Position numbers and translations under genes: made by a program
Part shown: positions 9,923 through 21,192 of the stretch, in pieces
Position numbering within the stretch: position 1 is the stretch's first letter
Layout: every line of letters begins with the position of its first letter
The notes under the pieces: model-generated
Database searches by the model: none
Told to the model about the DNA's origin: nothing
What the model saw: only the letters and a program-made list of their open reading frames with translations
From: Tritrichomonas musculus
Taxonomy: Eukaryota; Parabasalia; Tritrichomonadida; Tritrichomonadidae
Direction: 5' to 3'
Assembly (NCBI GenBank): GCA_039105265.1
Contig: JAPFFF010000016.1
Location: forward strand, 1,364,001-1,428,000
DNA length: 64,000 nt

Positions 9923-10993
9923 TTAAATTATTTTGGTGTCAATACTAATCAAGTCCTTTTTTATAAGAGCTTTTACAAGTGATACAAAGTTGTATTTACA
10001 TAAAAAGTAGAAATAATAGCAATTTCTCAAATCATTCGGAAAATAATTGTAATTTGAATACTTGATGCTTTGTGCAATTATTTCTTCACAATCTTCTATT
10101 TTATCGTCCATTAAATTCTTCTGGAAATAACAAATAATTTCATTATGATGACATTTGATTGATTCAATAAGAATCTCATTAAAAATAGAACTAGAGAAGT
10201 CAAATCCAGTTCCAACAAGAAATTGAATCAATTCCGGATTGTCGCTGTGAACAGCGAAGGCCCAAATTGACTCATCAAAGCAAGCTTTATTAAAATACAA
10301 GTATTTAAATATTTGTGTAGATCCACAAAATGCAGCATATTGAATATATGAACAACTTTTTCTTTTCAATAAAAAATTGTTCGTTTCAAAAATTGAATAG
10401 TTTATTTGACTTGAAAGTGACAGATTCATTTTATTGACAAAAATGATGAATTCTTCAATAAAATCGTTTCGTATTATTTCACAGATGTAATTATCATTCT
10501 CGCCAATTTTGCGCTTTTCATCAAATTCACCTTCATTGAGGTCAATTTTTTCACCTTTGAACTTTTTGATTTCTGATGAAAAATAGTCTGGATAATTCTT
10601 CACTATATATTTGCCTTTCGTAATGGCATTGACAATTGATTGGTCAAGAATTAATATCTCTTCTTTGATAAGAAAAAGAAGGATTCGTTTGTTGCTTTTG
10701 AAAATAGTGAAAATTTGTGAATTTGAAAAGGTTTGTTTGATTTCTGTTTTTAGAGATAAAAGAATGATTTCAATCTTGCTTAAAAAATCCGTTAATCGAT
10801 GATGATTGTTTGCTATTCTTAATATTAAATAAAGAAATTCTCGTAGCTTCGATTTTTTTTGTGGAATTTTTTGTTCTTTAAATTCTTTCATTATATTTAC
10901 ATAAATTTCTTCAATGTTGTCTATATCATCAATAAATTCTAGAATTAAATTTTGGATGATTCGTTTTTTATCCAAATGATGCGTGATTTCCAT
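9923..10993 (-). CDS. Ankyrin / DUF3447-like N-terminal domain of a BspA-like gene
   Basis: A 356-residue frame starting at MEITHHLDKKRIIQNLILEF. Its C-terminal half shows the family hallmarks: EGENDNYICEIIRNDFIEEF-like text, then SIFETNNFLL, IQYAAFCGSTQIFKYL and a CHHNEIICYFQ segment. The N-terminal half is helical with many Ile/Leu. The frame stops after SIDTKII, exactly where the next ankyrin repeat should continue with its TPL motif. That motif appears 102 bases later as NSTPLKAAI in 8855-9844. Compare 44206-45402, which has the same architecture. Confidence 0.75.
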   Translation of the reverse strand: MEITHHLDKKRIIQNLILEFIDDIDNIEEIYVNIMKEFKEQKIPQKKSKLREFLYLILRIANNHHRLTDFLSKIEIILLSLKTEIKQTFSNSQIFTIFKSNKRILLFLIKEEILILDQSIVNAITKGKYIVKNYPDYFSSEIKKFKGEKIDLNEGEFDEKRKIGENDNYICEIIRNDFIEEFIIFVNKMNLSLSSQINYSIFETNNFLLKRKSCSYIQYAAFCGSTQIFKYLYFNKACFDESIWAFAVHSDNPELIQFLVGTGFDFSSSIFNEILIESIKCHHNEIICYFQKNLMDDKIEDCEEIIAQSIKYSNYNYFPNDLRNCYYFYFLCKYNFVSLVKALIKKDLISIDTKII

Positions 10994-11789
10994 TTATTTG
11001 TCGAAATAAGAACTGAGTAATAAAAATTTTTCTTATAAGTAAACGGTCTCGATAAAATTTTATATAAAAAAAAATGATGAAAAATTGATTTTAATCACAA
11101 AATAAATACTTTTTTTGCATATAAGTAATAAAATATTGGTCATTTTTATATATTCTCAAATTTTTGTATGATATTTTATTTTCCAAAATCTGTATTGTTG
11201 ATAAATTTGGACTTCTAGTGAAAATTAATAATGAAATGTACAAAAATATTAAAATTTCTGGTTGTCTTTTTTTGTAATTGCAATTTTAATTATATCGAAA
11301 AACTTTGATAACATTTACAATGATAATTTCTCCACTTAAAATTACTTTTAAAAAATGTTAATTTGGATAAAATCTAAGTTTGCATGGATAACCTTGATTT
11401 TTTTAATAAAGATTATTTAATGTCTTCAAAAATAGTCTTCCGTGTTTCATTGTCTCCAAAATCAAAAAGATCTTTTTGGTTTGACTTTGTTTTATTCTGG
11501 TAATCAAAAATGAGCGATGCAATAAAAAGTAAAAAAAAAAAATTGATAAGAGGAAGTTCCTTTGACCAAAACTTTTTTCAAACCAAATTTTGGCTTTTTT
11601 TTAAAAAAATGAAAAAAAGAAATCTCTTCAATTAATGCATATTCTTAAGTTTTATTCTCTTATTCATGCCTTTATCAAGATAAATTCAATTATTATTTGT
11701 TCATATAAACAACAAAAACTTTTTTTTTGTCTTATAATTATTTCTGATAAAAGTAAATTTTTCGAATTTTTTTTTCCAAAGGCATAACG
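10994..11789. other. Intergenic, AT-rich
   Basis: Upstream region of the leftward BspA-like gene. Long T and A runs; no gene, RNA or clear repeat recognised. Confidence 0.4.
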
Positions 11790-12244
11790 TTCCTTAAATA
11801 GTCTGTAAGTTCTTAAATAGTATGGAAGCAAAACGGTTTTTAGAAAAATTTTTATTTTTTTCAACCATTTTTTTTTTTTTTTTTATTTTATTCCACTCTT
11901 TCCTCTTTTTTGATTTTATTTGTTTGCTATAGATTATAATAAATTTTTTCTATACATTTTTAGCTTTTTTTTAATCAAATGTATTATATTTCAGCAGACA
12001 AATTCTCTCAATTAAGGGTAAGCTTTGAACAAACTTCAGTCAAAATTTGATAATTTTATTTATTTTATTCGTTATTCAATTTTGAAAGATTAAAAATAAT
12101 TTATATTCAATTTATTATGAAGATGTAAAAAAAATTTTTAAATCAATTTTTGGAGCATAAAAGGCTTTATAAGCATTTCGGAGTGTTTGCTTGGTTTATA
12201 TTAATAAAAAATTTATTGCAAGTATTTATATTTTTTTGATAAAT

Positions 12245-12600
12245 GGAATCTTGGTGAATCAATAATCACCATTTCGATGAATTAGAAAGATACAACATTG
12301 TGTCATATTTATAATAATTAACATCGAAAAATATTAGTTTTGGCCTGACAAAATATTTTAATCTTGCGTGGAAGTTGAGATATCAATCATCTAGAGTGAA
12401 ATATGTGAATTTATTTAAAATAAAAAAAAATGGCCGAGACGAATTTTTATTTTATGCTTAAATAAATTAAAAAATCTAAAAAAAACTCATTATTTAATAA
12501 ATTGTGTCAGATTTTAAAATTGAATACTTTTCTATCTTTATCTTTTCTTTTTTTAACTTTTTCTCAAAATATAAAATACTTATTTTTTTTTAATTGTCAC
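12245..12600 (+). repeat. Dispersed repeat, tandem copy 1
   Basis: This copy contains AATATTAGTTTTGGCCTGAC, ATGGCCGAGACGAATTTT and a TTGTGTCAGATTTTAAAATT block. It is repeated almost base for base from about 12655, and weaker copies occur near 3820-4190 and 14600. It also preserves the unoccupied version of the site where the MITE at 12868 inserted. Confidence 0.75.
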
Positions 12601-12654
12601 AATACAATACTATAGATAATAATACTCATTATTTGCATATGTGTTTTTGAATAA

Positions 12655-13990
12655 TATGTAATCTTAATGAATCAATAATCACCATTTCGATGAATTAGAA
12701 AGATACAACATTGTGTCATATATATAATAATTAACATCGAAAAATATTAGTTTTGGCCTGACAAAATATTTTAATCTTGCGTGGAAGTTGAGATATCAAT
12801 CATCTAGAGTGAAATATGTGAATTTATTTAAAATAAAAAAAATGGCCGAGACGAATTTTTATTTTATAGAACGTAGGAAACTCTGGAAAATTTCTTGAAA
12901 CTAATATATAATAAAGATAATCATATTATAATAATATTTTGTTATAAAACATATCATTTATTTTGCTTATAATCTGAGATATTGTTAAAACAATTTTCAA
13001 AAATTGAGAGGAAATCCCATTCAATTTTTGTTGTAACTTGAAACAAACTTTTTTCAAAATTGTGGCGTTGGAATTTTTTTAAATTCTGATATATTATAAT
13101 ACAGATAATAAACTATTAATTAATAAATTTTTTACTGAATGCCTGTAGGTGTACGCATTTATTAGGTCAGCTTTTTTTAAAAAAATCGTAAAATCATCGA
13201 AAAACCACAAAAATCGACGTATCTCCGGATGCAATGGTTAAGCTCCGATTTTTTTGTGATAATTATATTTATCACTCTATGGTAATTATTTTTATATGGT
13301 TATTATCTTAAAATGCCACTTTTTGATCAGTATATAAATATATTAAAAAAGGCACTTTTTTCAAAAATTGGAAAAAAACAATTTTCTTCCGAAAAAATTT
13401 TCTAAATACGATTTTCTTATAGAACATGTCTGCAAATCTGATTTTCTGCTATAACATATATGAGAATATAAAACTCGTTTTAACATATCATGCGCACTTA
13501 GTTACCTTTCACTTTGTCACTTTTTTCCTAATATACTAAAGTGCAAATTAACATGCACCATGCATAACTTTGTTTCATACATATCTCTACACAAGCCATG
13601 GCTAAGTAAACATTTAATAGATAATATATGATTAACTATACATCCTATATAATATATTTTCACGATATCTTTGAACTCTTGCCATACTATCTTTTTCGCG
13701 TCATTTTTGAAAAAACGTATTTTCCGAAAAACCCAACGCCACGATTTTGCTCAAAATTTATATTTGATAATATTTACTCCCAATAATTATAATATATCAA
13801 TTTCGAATCATATCTACAAAATTCGAAAGTTTCCTACGTTCTATTTTATGCTTAAAAAAGTCAAAAAATCTAAAAAAAACTCATTATTTAATAAATTGTG
13901 TCAGATTTTAAAATTGAATACTTTTCTATCTTTATCTTTTCTTTTTTTAACTTTTTCTCAAAATATAAAATACTTATTCCTTTTTAATCG
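12655..13990 (+). repeat. Dispersed repeat, tandem copy 2, split by a MITE
   Basis: The first half (12655-12867) and second half (13843-13990) join to match copy 1. The 975-bp MITE lies between them. Confidence 0.75.
12868..13842. mobile_element. 975-bp MITE with 15-bp inverted ends and 7-bp target duplication
   Basis: The perfect terminal repeat AGAACGTAGGAAACT is at 12868-12882 and inverted at 13828-13842, flanked by the duplication ATTTTAT (12861-12867 and 13843-13849). Subterminal similarity extends further inward: TTGTGGCGTTGG near 13065 against CCAACGCCACGA near 13735. No transposase frame is present, so it is non-autonomous. The ends share GGAAACT with the element at 57902-59350. A 7-8-bp duplication would suit a hAT-like source, but that is inference. 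Confidence 0.8.
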
Positions 13991-14960
13991 TTATAATGCA
14001 AAAATACAATTTATAATGCATATAATTGATATATTTTTTTTTTGAAAAATATAGATTTTATATCAATATTTAATACATATATCGACGAATTTTGTTAGTG
14101 TTTTTGTAAAAAGTTCTAAAAATTCATTAAGTAACTTAAATATTGATTTATAAGATAAATGTCTAATTCAATCATCATTGTTTGCTTCATCTGATTTAAA
14201 ATAAACCAAATTTTCATCCAATTTTAGCAATTATTCACCAAAAATGTTATTATTGAATTCTTATGCATTTTATAAGTTTATTCCATATACCTTATCAAAT
14301 AATATAAAATAATCTATTATAGTAATTTCGATACAACAATTCAAATATAAGGCAATTATACGGATTGAGGAATAATCATATTCTATGTGATATCCTGACA
14401 TTATCATATATTGAACAAGTCGATGAACCGGATTTTTTTTATTCCATTATATTTAAATTGATTATTTAAAAATTGAAATAATAAAAATATAATAATTCAA
14501 AATTTGTGTACATTGAATATTCAAAAACAAAAAAATGTTCTTCTTCTATAATTATACAATCATAATTGTTTTATCCCATATATCCCAATAAAGTTATCGA
14601 CAAAAAATATTAGTTTTGGCCTGAGAATTTGTATTTTTCTTCTTTATTTCACGAGATATTAAAATCAAAAAATTTTCTATAAGAGTTTGTTTTTAATAAA
14701 AAAAATTCTTCTGATATTTTTTTATTCTTATTCTATTTTTATAAAAAAATATCAAAAATATTAACTTTTGAATTTTTTCTTCTATTCAAAAAATTGAGAG
14801 AAATTTAAGCTTACCCTTAAGGGTATAGTATAAATTATTTTTTGATGTAATTCAGAAGATTTTATATTTTTAAATGACAATGAATACTCGTTTATAAAAA
14901 AAATAATTCAAAAAGTTCTTTGCTTCCATACTATTTAAAAACTTCCACACTATTTAATAA

Positions 14961-17072
14961 TCAAATGAATGTTTTCAAAAAGCAGAAAAACTTGGAAATA
15001 CAAGTTCACTTTGCGTTTTGGGAACATGCTATGCACATGGATTGGGAGTTGAAATAGATTATTCAAAAGCAATTGAATATTATCAACGATCTGTTGACAT
15101 TGGGGATTCAAATGCCTTCTGTTGCTTAGGAGCATGTTATGGACAAGGAATTGGAGTTGAAAAAGATCTATCTAAAGCATTTGAATATTATCAAAAAGCT
15201 CTCGATCTTGGAAATAAGAATGCTGAAATTTTAATGGATTTACAATCTAGCAAAAAGGATTATACGAAATTCTATCAAAAGTTAAAAGAATATTCGAATT
15301 CTCAAGATCCAGATGTTGCCTATATGTTAGGTGTCAATTATGAAAATGGAATTTCGGGTGAAATCGATTTATCAAAAGCGATTGAATATTATAGCAAAGC
15401 AGCAGAACTTGGTCTTTCAGATGCCATCAACCGTCTTGGTGTTTTGTATGAAAATGGAAAAGGAGTTGATAAAGATATCTCGAAAGCAATTGAATATTAT
15501 CAACAAGCAGCGAATCTTGGAAACTCAAATGCATTGTATACTTTAGGTAGTATTTATATGAAAGGTTTGGGAATAGAAAAAGACCTTCCTAAAGCATTTG
15601 AATATTATCTGCAAGCTGCAGATCTTGGGCATTCTGAAGCAATTAATACAGTTGGTACTTGTTATGAAAAAGGAATAGGTGTTGAGAAAAATATGTTAGA
15701 AGCAATTAAATGTTATAAAAAAGGAATTTTATTAGGAAACTCATTTTCATTTAATAATTTAGGTTACTGTTATAAATATGGTAACGGTATTGAAAAAGAT
15801 CTTTCTTTAGCATTAGAATTCTTCCAACAATCAGCTGACCTTGGAAATTCAATTGGTATGTACAACTTAGGAATGTGCTATCTAAATGGAGAAGGAGTTG
15901 AGAAAGATCTTTCTAAAGGATTTGATTGGATCCAAAAATCAGCAATGCTAGGAAATATTGACTCAATTTTTACATTAGGAATTTGTTATTCAAATGGATA
16001 TGGAGTTGAAAAAGACTTTGCAAAAGCATGTGAATTATATCAGCAAGCTGCAGTTTTTGGACATTCAGATGCAATGAATTCACTAGGCTTATGTTATGTA
16101 CAGGGAATTGGTATTGAAAAAAATATTTCAAAGGCCATAGAATGGTTTAGAAAATCAGCATTATTAGGAAACTCGAGTTCATTGATTGCTTTAGGTATGT
16201 GTTATAAAACTGGTGAAGGTGTTGAGAAAGATCTTCCTCAAGCTTTTGAATATTTCAAAAAATCAGCTGACCTTGGAAATTCTGTTGGAATGTATTATTT
16301 AGGCATTTGTTATTTAAGTGGAGCTGGAGTTGAAAAAGATCTTTCAAAAGCTTTTGAAAATTTCCATAAATCAGCTTTACTAGGACATATTGATTCAATT
16401 CATCAATTGGGCATTTGTTATTTGAGTGGAACTGGAGTTGAAAAAGATTTATCAAAAGCTTTTGAATACCTTCAAAAATCAGCAAATCAAGGAAATTCAA
16501 AATCACTTCATCTTTTAGGTAGTTACTATTTAATTGAAGCTACAATTGATAATAATTATAGTGTAGCAATTGATTATTTCAAAAAAGCTGCAGAACTCGG
16601 TAATCGTGATTCATTATATAGCTTAGGAACTTGTTATGCTAATGGAGAAGGTGTTGAAAAGGATCTTTCAAAAGCATTTGAATATTATAAAAAAGCCGCA
16701 GACCTTGGTCATCAAGATGCAATCAATTCGTTAGGAATTTGTTATGCCAATGGAGCAGGTATTGAAAAAGATATGGCTGAAGCAGTAGAATGTTATAAGA
16801 AGGCTTCATTATTGGATAACTCGAATTCATTGAATAATTTAGGCATGTGTTATAAAAATGGTGAAGGAGTCGGGAAAAATCATGCTAAAGCTTTTGAATG
16901 CTTCAAAAAATCTGCTGATCTTGGCAATTCATTTGGCTTGTATAATTTGGGAATCTGTTATAGAAAAGGAATAGGAATTGGACAAGATATTTCAAAAGCA
17001 TTGAATTGTTTCCAACAAGCTGCTAATTTGGGCCATTCAATGGCGAAATTAATTGTTGATAACTGGAAGTAA
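14961..17072 (+). CDS. Sel1-repeat (TPR-like) protein, 5' end missing
   Basis: An open frame of about 700 residues made of roughly 18 Sel1 repeats of 36 residues, with the consensus LGTCYANGEGVEKDLSKAFE, YYKKAADLGH and so on. Sel1 repeats are helical scaffolds for protein-protein contacts, often in ER-quality-control or signalling adaptors. The frame opens in the middle of a repeat (NECFQKAEKLGNTSSLCVLG) directly after a stop. It has no ATG until about 15234, so the N-terminus is lost or lies in another exon upstream. The stop at 17072 follows a complete last repeat (AANLGHSMAKLIVDNWK). In trichomonads such repeats are often fused C-terminally to a protein kinase; a kinase part may be what is missing here. 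Confidence 0.8.
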   Translation, partial: SNECFQKAEKLGNTSSLCVLGTCYAHGLGVEIDYSKAIEYYQRSVDIGDSNAFCCLGACYGQGIGVEKDLSKAFEYYQKALDLGNKNAEILMDLQSSKKDYTKFYQKLKEYSNSQDPDVAYMLGVNYENGISGEIDLSKAIEYYSKAAELGLSDAINRLGVLYENGKGVDKDISKAIEYYQQAANLGNSNALYTLGSIYMKGLGIEKDLPKAFEYYLQAADLGHSEAINTVGTCYEKGIGVEKNMLEAIKCYKKGILLGNSFSFNNLGYCYKYGNGIEKDLSLALEFFQQSADLGNSIGMYNLGMCYLNGEGVEKDLSKGFDWIQKSAMLGNIDSIFTLGICYSNGYGVEKDFAKACELYQQAAVFGHSDAMNSLGLCYVQGIGIEKNISKAIEWFRKSALLGNSSSLIALGMCYKTGEGVEKDLPQAFEYFKKSADLGNSVGMYYLGICYLSGAGVEKDLSKAFENFHKSALLGHIDSIHQLGICYLSGTGVEKDLSKAFEYLQKSANQGNSKSLHLLGSYYLIEATIDNNYSVAIDYFKKAAELGNRDSLYSLGTCYANGEGVEKDLSKAFEYYKKAADLGHQDAINSLGICYANGAGIEKDMAEAVECYKKASLLDNSNSLNNLGMCYKNGEGVGKNHAKAFECFKKSADLGNSFGLYNLGICYRKGIGIGQDISKALNCFQQAANLGHSMAKLIVDNWK

Positions 17073-19596
17073 TAAACATTTGCAATTTTAATTAAAGTAA
17101 TTTCTATTTTTTGAATAGTTTATTCATTGAAAAAGTTCAAAAAACAACTATGCCCTTAAGAAATTGATTATAAATTACAAATAATCATCATCTTTTCACT
17201 CATTATGATGATATAAAAAATCATTATCAATGATACTCAAAAATAATTCGATTTTGGTTAACAAAAATAATTCCCATTTTCAAATGATTTTTTCACAATA
17301 ATGGTTTTCCATTTTGGTTAATCAAATGTAGTGATTTTGGCTTCAAAAAGTGGAATTTCAAATGGAGCTTTTTGATATAAAACTTTGTAAATAATTTCTC
17401 TAGGATTGTTATTCTCATATATTTATGTTCTAATGTTAATTTCACGATAGTTATTCTCTGTTTGATTTTTCTCAGATAGTAATTTTTAGTTTAGTTTTTT
17501 TTTAGATATTTTTATCGGATAGTAATTATCAGTTTAATTCTCAGATAGTCATTCCACTGTTAGATATTATATTTTTTTAGAAATCTTTTTATTTGATAGT
17601 AATATACCTATTTTAATAAAAAGCACATGTTAGATATTAAGATATTGGAATTATTAATGAGGGTATATCTCAGATAAATATTTTAAAATATTTAATATAT
17701 TTCATATCTCATTAAAAAGTGATTTATTAGTAAAATTATCGAATTATATTATATAAAAAATTTTTTAAAATATATAAATATAATATATAATAATTTTATA
17801 ATTTTATAAATAAGAAATTATGATTTTAAAAATTGATTTGATTATGACAAAACTTTCAAATATTTTAAATAGATTTTTTCAATATTTTTGAATCATGATC
17901 GATACAAAATTAATCATTATTGGTCAATTTCATATTATATGGCTTTATTCCAACAAATTTGAAACAATACTTAAAATAAAATACGGACAAAAACCAGTGA
18001 TTCATATTTGTATAGATGCATATAACAACTTGACTTCCATTACATGCCAAATTTTACACTATTCGTTGATTATGATTTTCGAATCAATTAACTAATAGTC
18101 AACGGTTTTCCAGCTATTTATGAATACTTTTTTAGCAATTTTAGAAATATTACTCTTGCTCCTTCATAATATTTATCTACTTATACATCGTTAATATAAT
18201 CATAGCAGTTTTGCGAAAAAATTGGCATATTCCTATTCACTGTCCTGATTTTAATCTTGCCTAACATCATATTTGGCAGCTTTGCAGTCTCTTGCTTTGA
18301 GAATAAAAATTTTTATTAATAAACGAATGTTCAGAAAATTGAATGATCTTTCAAAATTTTAGACTTGAAATCGTAGTTTTGAACATATGAATATTAACTT
18401 TTTTAAAAAAATATCTATACTCATATTCACTTTGAAATGTTTTATACATATAAAAAAATCAGATGAAGTTTTCATCATAAGGAAATAAAATTTGATATCA
18501 TTTTTTTATAAATATATCCAAAATCCCAAAAATGGCTCTGTCAAGTTAATTATTAAAATTCATAGATTCGAATTTTTAATGAATAATTGATTCATTGTTC
18601 ATATTGAAGGACTACATAGTTTTTCAATTTTTCTTGATTAACGGACTATTTGTAGATCTATGTAGTCATTCAATTTTTGATGAATGAAATTATAAAGCAG
18701 CATTATTCTTTTTACTCACAAAGAAGTTTAATCTGACAGAGAGATTTTTTTTTTATTCTATTTTAAAAAAAAGTTTTTTATTAATCAATTTTAATTTATT
18801 TGTAATAAAATTTCAAAGCGCTATAAAAAAACATGTATTTATAATAGAAAACTTTTATATGAATACCTATATTAAAAATTTGATTTTATAATATTTTTTC
18901 ATATAAATAAATAAAATATTGCATGATCACATCTTGTTTATTATCATCATTTTCCAGAAAATTATAATTTTGATTTTTTTACAATCTATTTTTATTTTAT
19001 TGAAATAACATCTGGATATATGGATATTTAAACAATTCTATATTTAATTTTTAATGAGATATTCTCATTTGAAATATGAATAATTCAATTTTTTTTTCAA
19101 ATAATTCCTTTTTTATTTATTCAAAAAAGCAATTATTAATTCAATTATTGTTTTATAAATATACAATAATAAAAAATTGTTTTTTATTTAATAACATAAT
19201 ATTTTATGTTAAAAAAATCATAATCATTGACTATATAATATAATATTTATATACTACTTATTTATCCAGATATTAGTGTTCATACTACACCCTTAATCAA
19301 ATTTTGAATTAATATTTTTATTATTTAGAATTAAATTGAAAGATATCATTCAATTTAGAAAAAATTTATTATCAACTTACTTTTACAAAAAACTATTTAT
19401 TCATGTATAAAATTATATAATATTTGTTTTCTTTTGTATAACTTTATTTATTTTAATATAATTTTATAAAATAATTCTGCAACAAATGTATAAAAATATT
19501 TTGAATTTTGAATTAAATTTAACTATCATTTATTCAATAATTCGATAATATTTTAAATAAACTTCGAATACAAAAAATCAATCGTATTTTATTAAA
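17073..19596. other. 2.5-kb AT-rich intergenic region
   Basis: No convincing gene. A degenerate short repeat built on GATAGTAAT occurs near 17470-17610, and a hairpin lies at 18591-18694. A 66-codon frame at 17895-18095 has no recognisable domain and was not called. Confidence 0.45.
18591..18694. repeat. Imperfect hairpin
   Basis: GGACTACATAG and CTATGTAGTC, together with flanking TTCATT/AATGAA and ATTGAA/TTCAAT pairs, form an inverted repeat of about 35 bp per arm. It is probably a small foldback element. Confidence 0.45.
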
Positions 19597-20742
19597 ATGT
19601 TTCCTTTCTTTTTATGCATTAATCTCCCTCCATCAGATTATTCTTTCAGCAAGCTTGAAAAACTTTCAAAGAAATCTCCTGTTTTGATTTATTTTATTCC
19701 AGTAAACGCATCAGGAACAAATATATTTTTGAAAATCTGGGAAAAATTTACTTATAAAAGCAGAGAAGACCAAAATGTTATTTGCGTATTAATACATTGT
19801 CATGCCAATGATCAGATATGCAGATATTTTTCATTCATGAAACCTTCAATATTTTTAACAATATACAAAAAATTTTACCAAATTCACAATTTAACAGATT
19901 ATTCAATAAAGGGATTAAATAATATATACAAAAGTTCTTATGCTAATCCATCGTCTTATTGCCAAAATTTTTATTTTCCAGAAGATAATAATACCATCGA
20001 ATTTCAATACCCAACATTTGTTTTTAAAAATAACGAAACAACATCATGCCTTGAACTCTCTAAATATAAAATATTGTATCCTCATATAAACTTTTATATA
20101 AAAAAAAACGATTTTCTTAAAAAAAACAACAATTATAAAATTGACCTTTGTTATTCACCTTCATATTGTATTCAAAATTCCAAATTTCATGATCCTCAAG
20201 ATTTTATTGAAGAGTATATCTTTGATCATTTTGGCAAATGGACTTTAAATGATGTATCCAACATTAAAAGAAGATTAGTTCTAATTGTTTACAAAGATGG
20301 CAAATCGAAAAATATTCCAAAACGATCTAAGTTTGAAAAATATATTCAGGCTTTTTCAAATTATTTTTTATTCGGTCAGATTCCTTTTTCGTCAATCAGC
20401 GAGTCAATTGACGCTTACAAAAGTGCTAATGAATCTCCATTCATGATTGTTACAAATATTAAAAAAACCAGATATATGATTATCGACCATTCCCAAATGA
20501 ATTTCAAACAAATTTATAATAAACTTAATGCTGCAAGGCAAGGATTATTAGAATATGATATGGATATCTTTTTTGATTCAAGATACTCTTCTAGAAATGG
20601 GTACAATCCAAGAAATGTTAAACGATTCGCATTTATGGCACTCGCTGTTATAACATTTACTGCATTTATGACATTTTGGAAAGTATCATCATGTATTCAT
20701 ATGTATGATAACCATAGACATAAAAGTATTATGTTTCTTTAA
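19597..20742 (+). CDS. Thioredoxin-fold-like protein with C-terminal membrane anchor
   Basis: A 381-residue frame. Residues about 15-90 look like a thioredoxin fold (KKSPVLIYFIPVNASGTNIF, then a second strand NVICVLIHCHAND), but the Cys-x-x-Cys is absent at the expected place (NASGT instead). A second, weaker Trx-like segment may exist around 210-300 (RRLVLIVYKDGKSKN ... PFMIVTNIKKTRYMIIDHSQ). A hydrophobic helix near the C-terminus (FAFMALAVITFTAFMTFW) would anchor it, with a short His-rich tail after it. This resembles redox-inactive PDI-like ER membrane proteins. The start ATG is preceded by a TCA-type initiator. Function is unproven. Confidence 0.6.
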   Translation: MFPFFLCINLPPSDYSFSKLEKLSKKSPVLIYFIPVNASGTNIFLKIWEKFTYKSREDQNVICVLIHCHANDQICRYFSFMKPSIFLTIYKKFYQIHNLTDYSIKGLNNIYKSSYANPSSYCQNFYFPEDNNTIEFQYPTFVFKNNETTSCLELSKYKILYPHINFYIKKNDFLKKNNNYKIDLCYSPSYCIQNSKFHDPQDFIEEYIFDHFGKWTLNDVSNIKRRLVLIVYKDGKSKNIPKRSKFEKYIQAFSNYFLFGQIPFSSISESIDAYKSANESPFMIVTNIKKTRYMIIDHSQMNFKQIYNKLNAARQGLLEYDMDIFFDSRYSSRNGYNPRNVKRFAFMALAVITFTAFMTFWKVSSCIHMYDNHRHKSIMFL

Positions 20743-21192
20743 AAGAATAATTGAGTGTTTGTGTTTGATATATAAAATAATCATTAATAATATCATTGTT
20801 TTTTTTTTTATATATAAGAACTTTTTCAATCAAGAAAAATAATCAATTCAATTTTCAATTTTATAGAATATAATTTTATCAATGAAAATTTATTAATGCA
20901 TGAAAATTATTTTTAAGTTAAAATGATGAATAATAGCTATTATATCAATTTTACTAATTTTTAAAAATATATTATGTTTTTATGGATTGAAAGCATTTTA
21001 GGATATTCATTCATGACTCATGAATCATGAGCAATAAATAATGCGATTTCATATAATTGCATATAATTAATTAATAAAATATGTCATTTATTAGTTTAAA
21101 AAATCATTTAAAAAAGATTTTGATTCAAGATATTAGTATCTTTATAAAATTAACTAAATAATTATAAAAGTAAGTAATAAAAAATAAATAAT
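20743..21192. other. Intergenic between convergent genes
   Basis: AT-rich 3' spacer between the thioredoxin-like gene and the polo-like kinase. Nothing recognised. Confidence 0.4.

Larger units (their letters stand above)
11790..14960. repeat. Repeat block with imperfect inverted ends
   Basis: The left end has TAAATAGTATGGAAGCAAA (about 11814-11832) and TTAAGGGTAAGCTTT (about 12014). The right end has the reverse complements TTTGCTTCCATACTATTTA (about 14918) and AAGCTTACCCTTAA (about 14806). The arms are diverged, and the interior is non-coding. It contains the duplicated ~360-bp repeat and the 975-bp MITE. It stops directly at the 5' edge of the Sel1 gene, whose first exon-like sequence is missing, so the block may have been involved in truncating that gene. 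Confidence 0.45.

Noticed and set aside
11664-11864. 66-codon minus-strand frame
   Set aside because: Lies at the edge of the inverted-repeat block with no recognisable domain; probably chance.
17895-18095. 66-codon plus-strand frame
   Set aside because: No domain, no clear initiator and AT-rich composition like the surrounding spacer.
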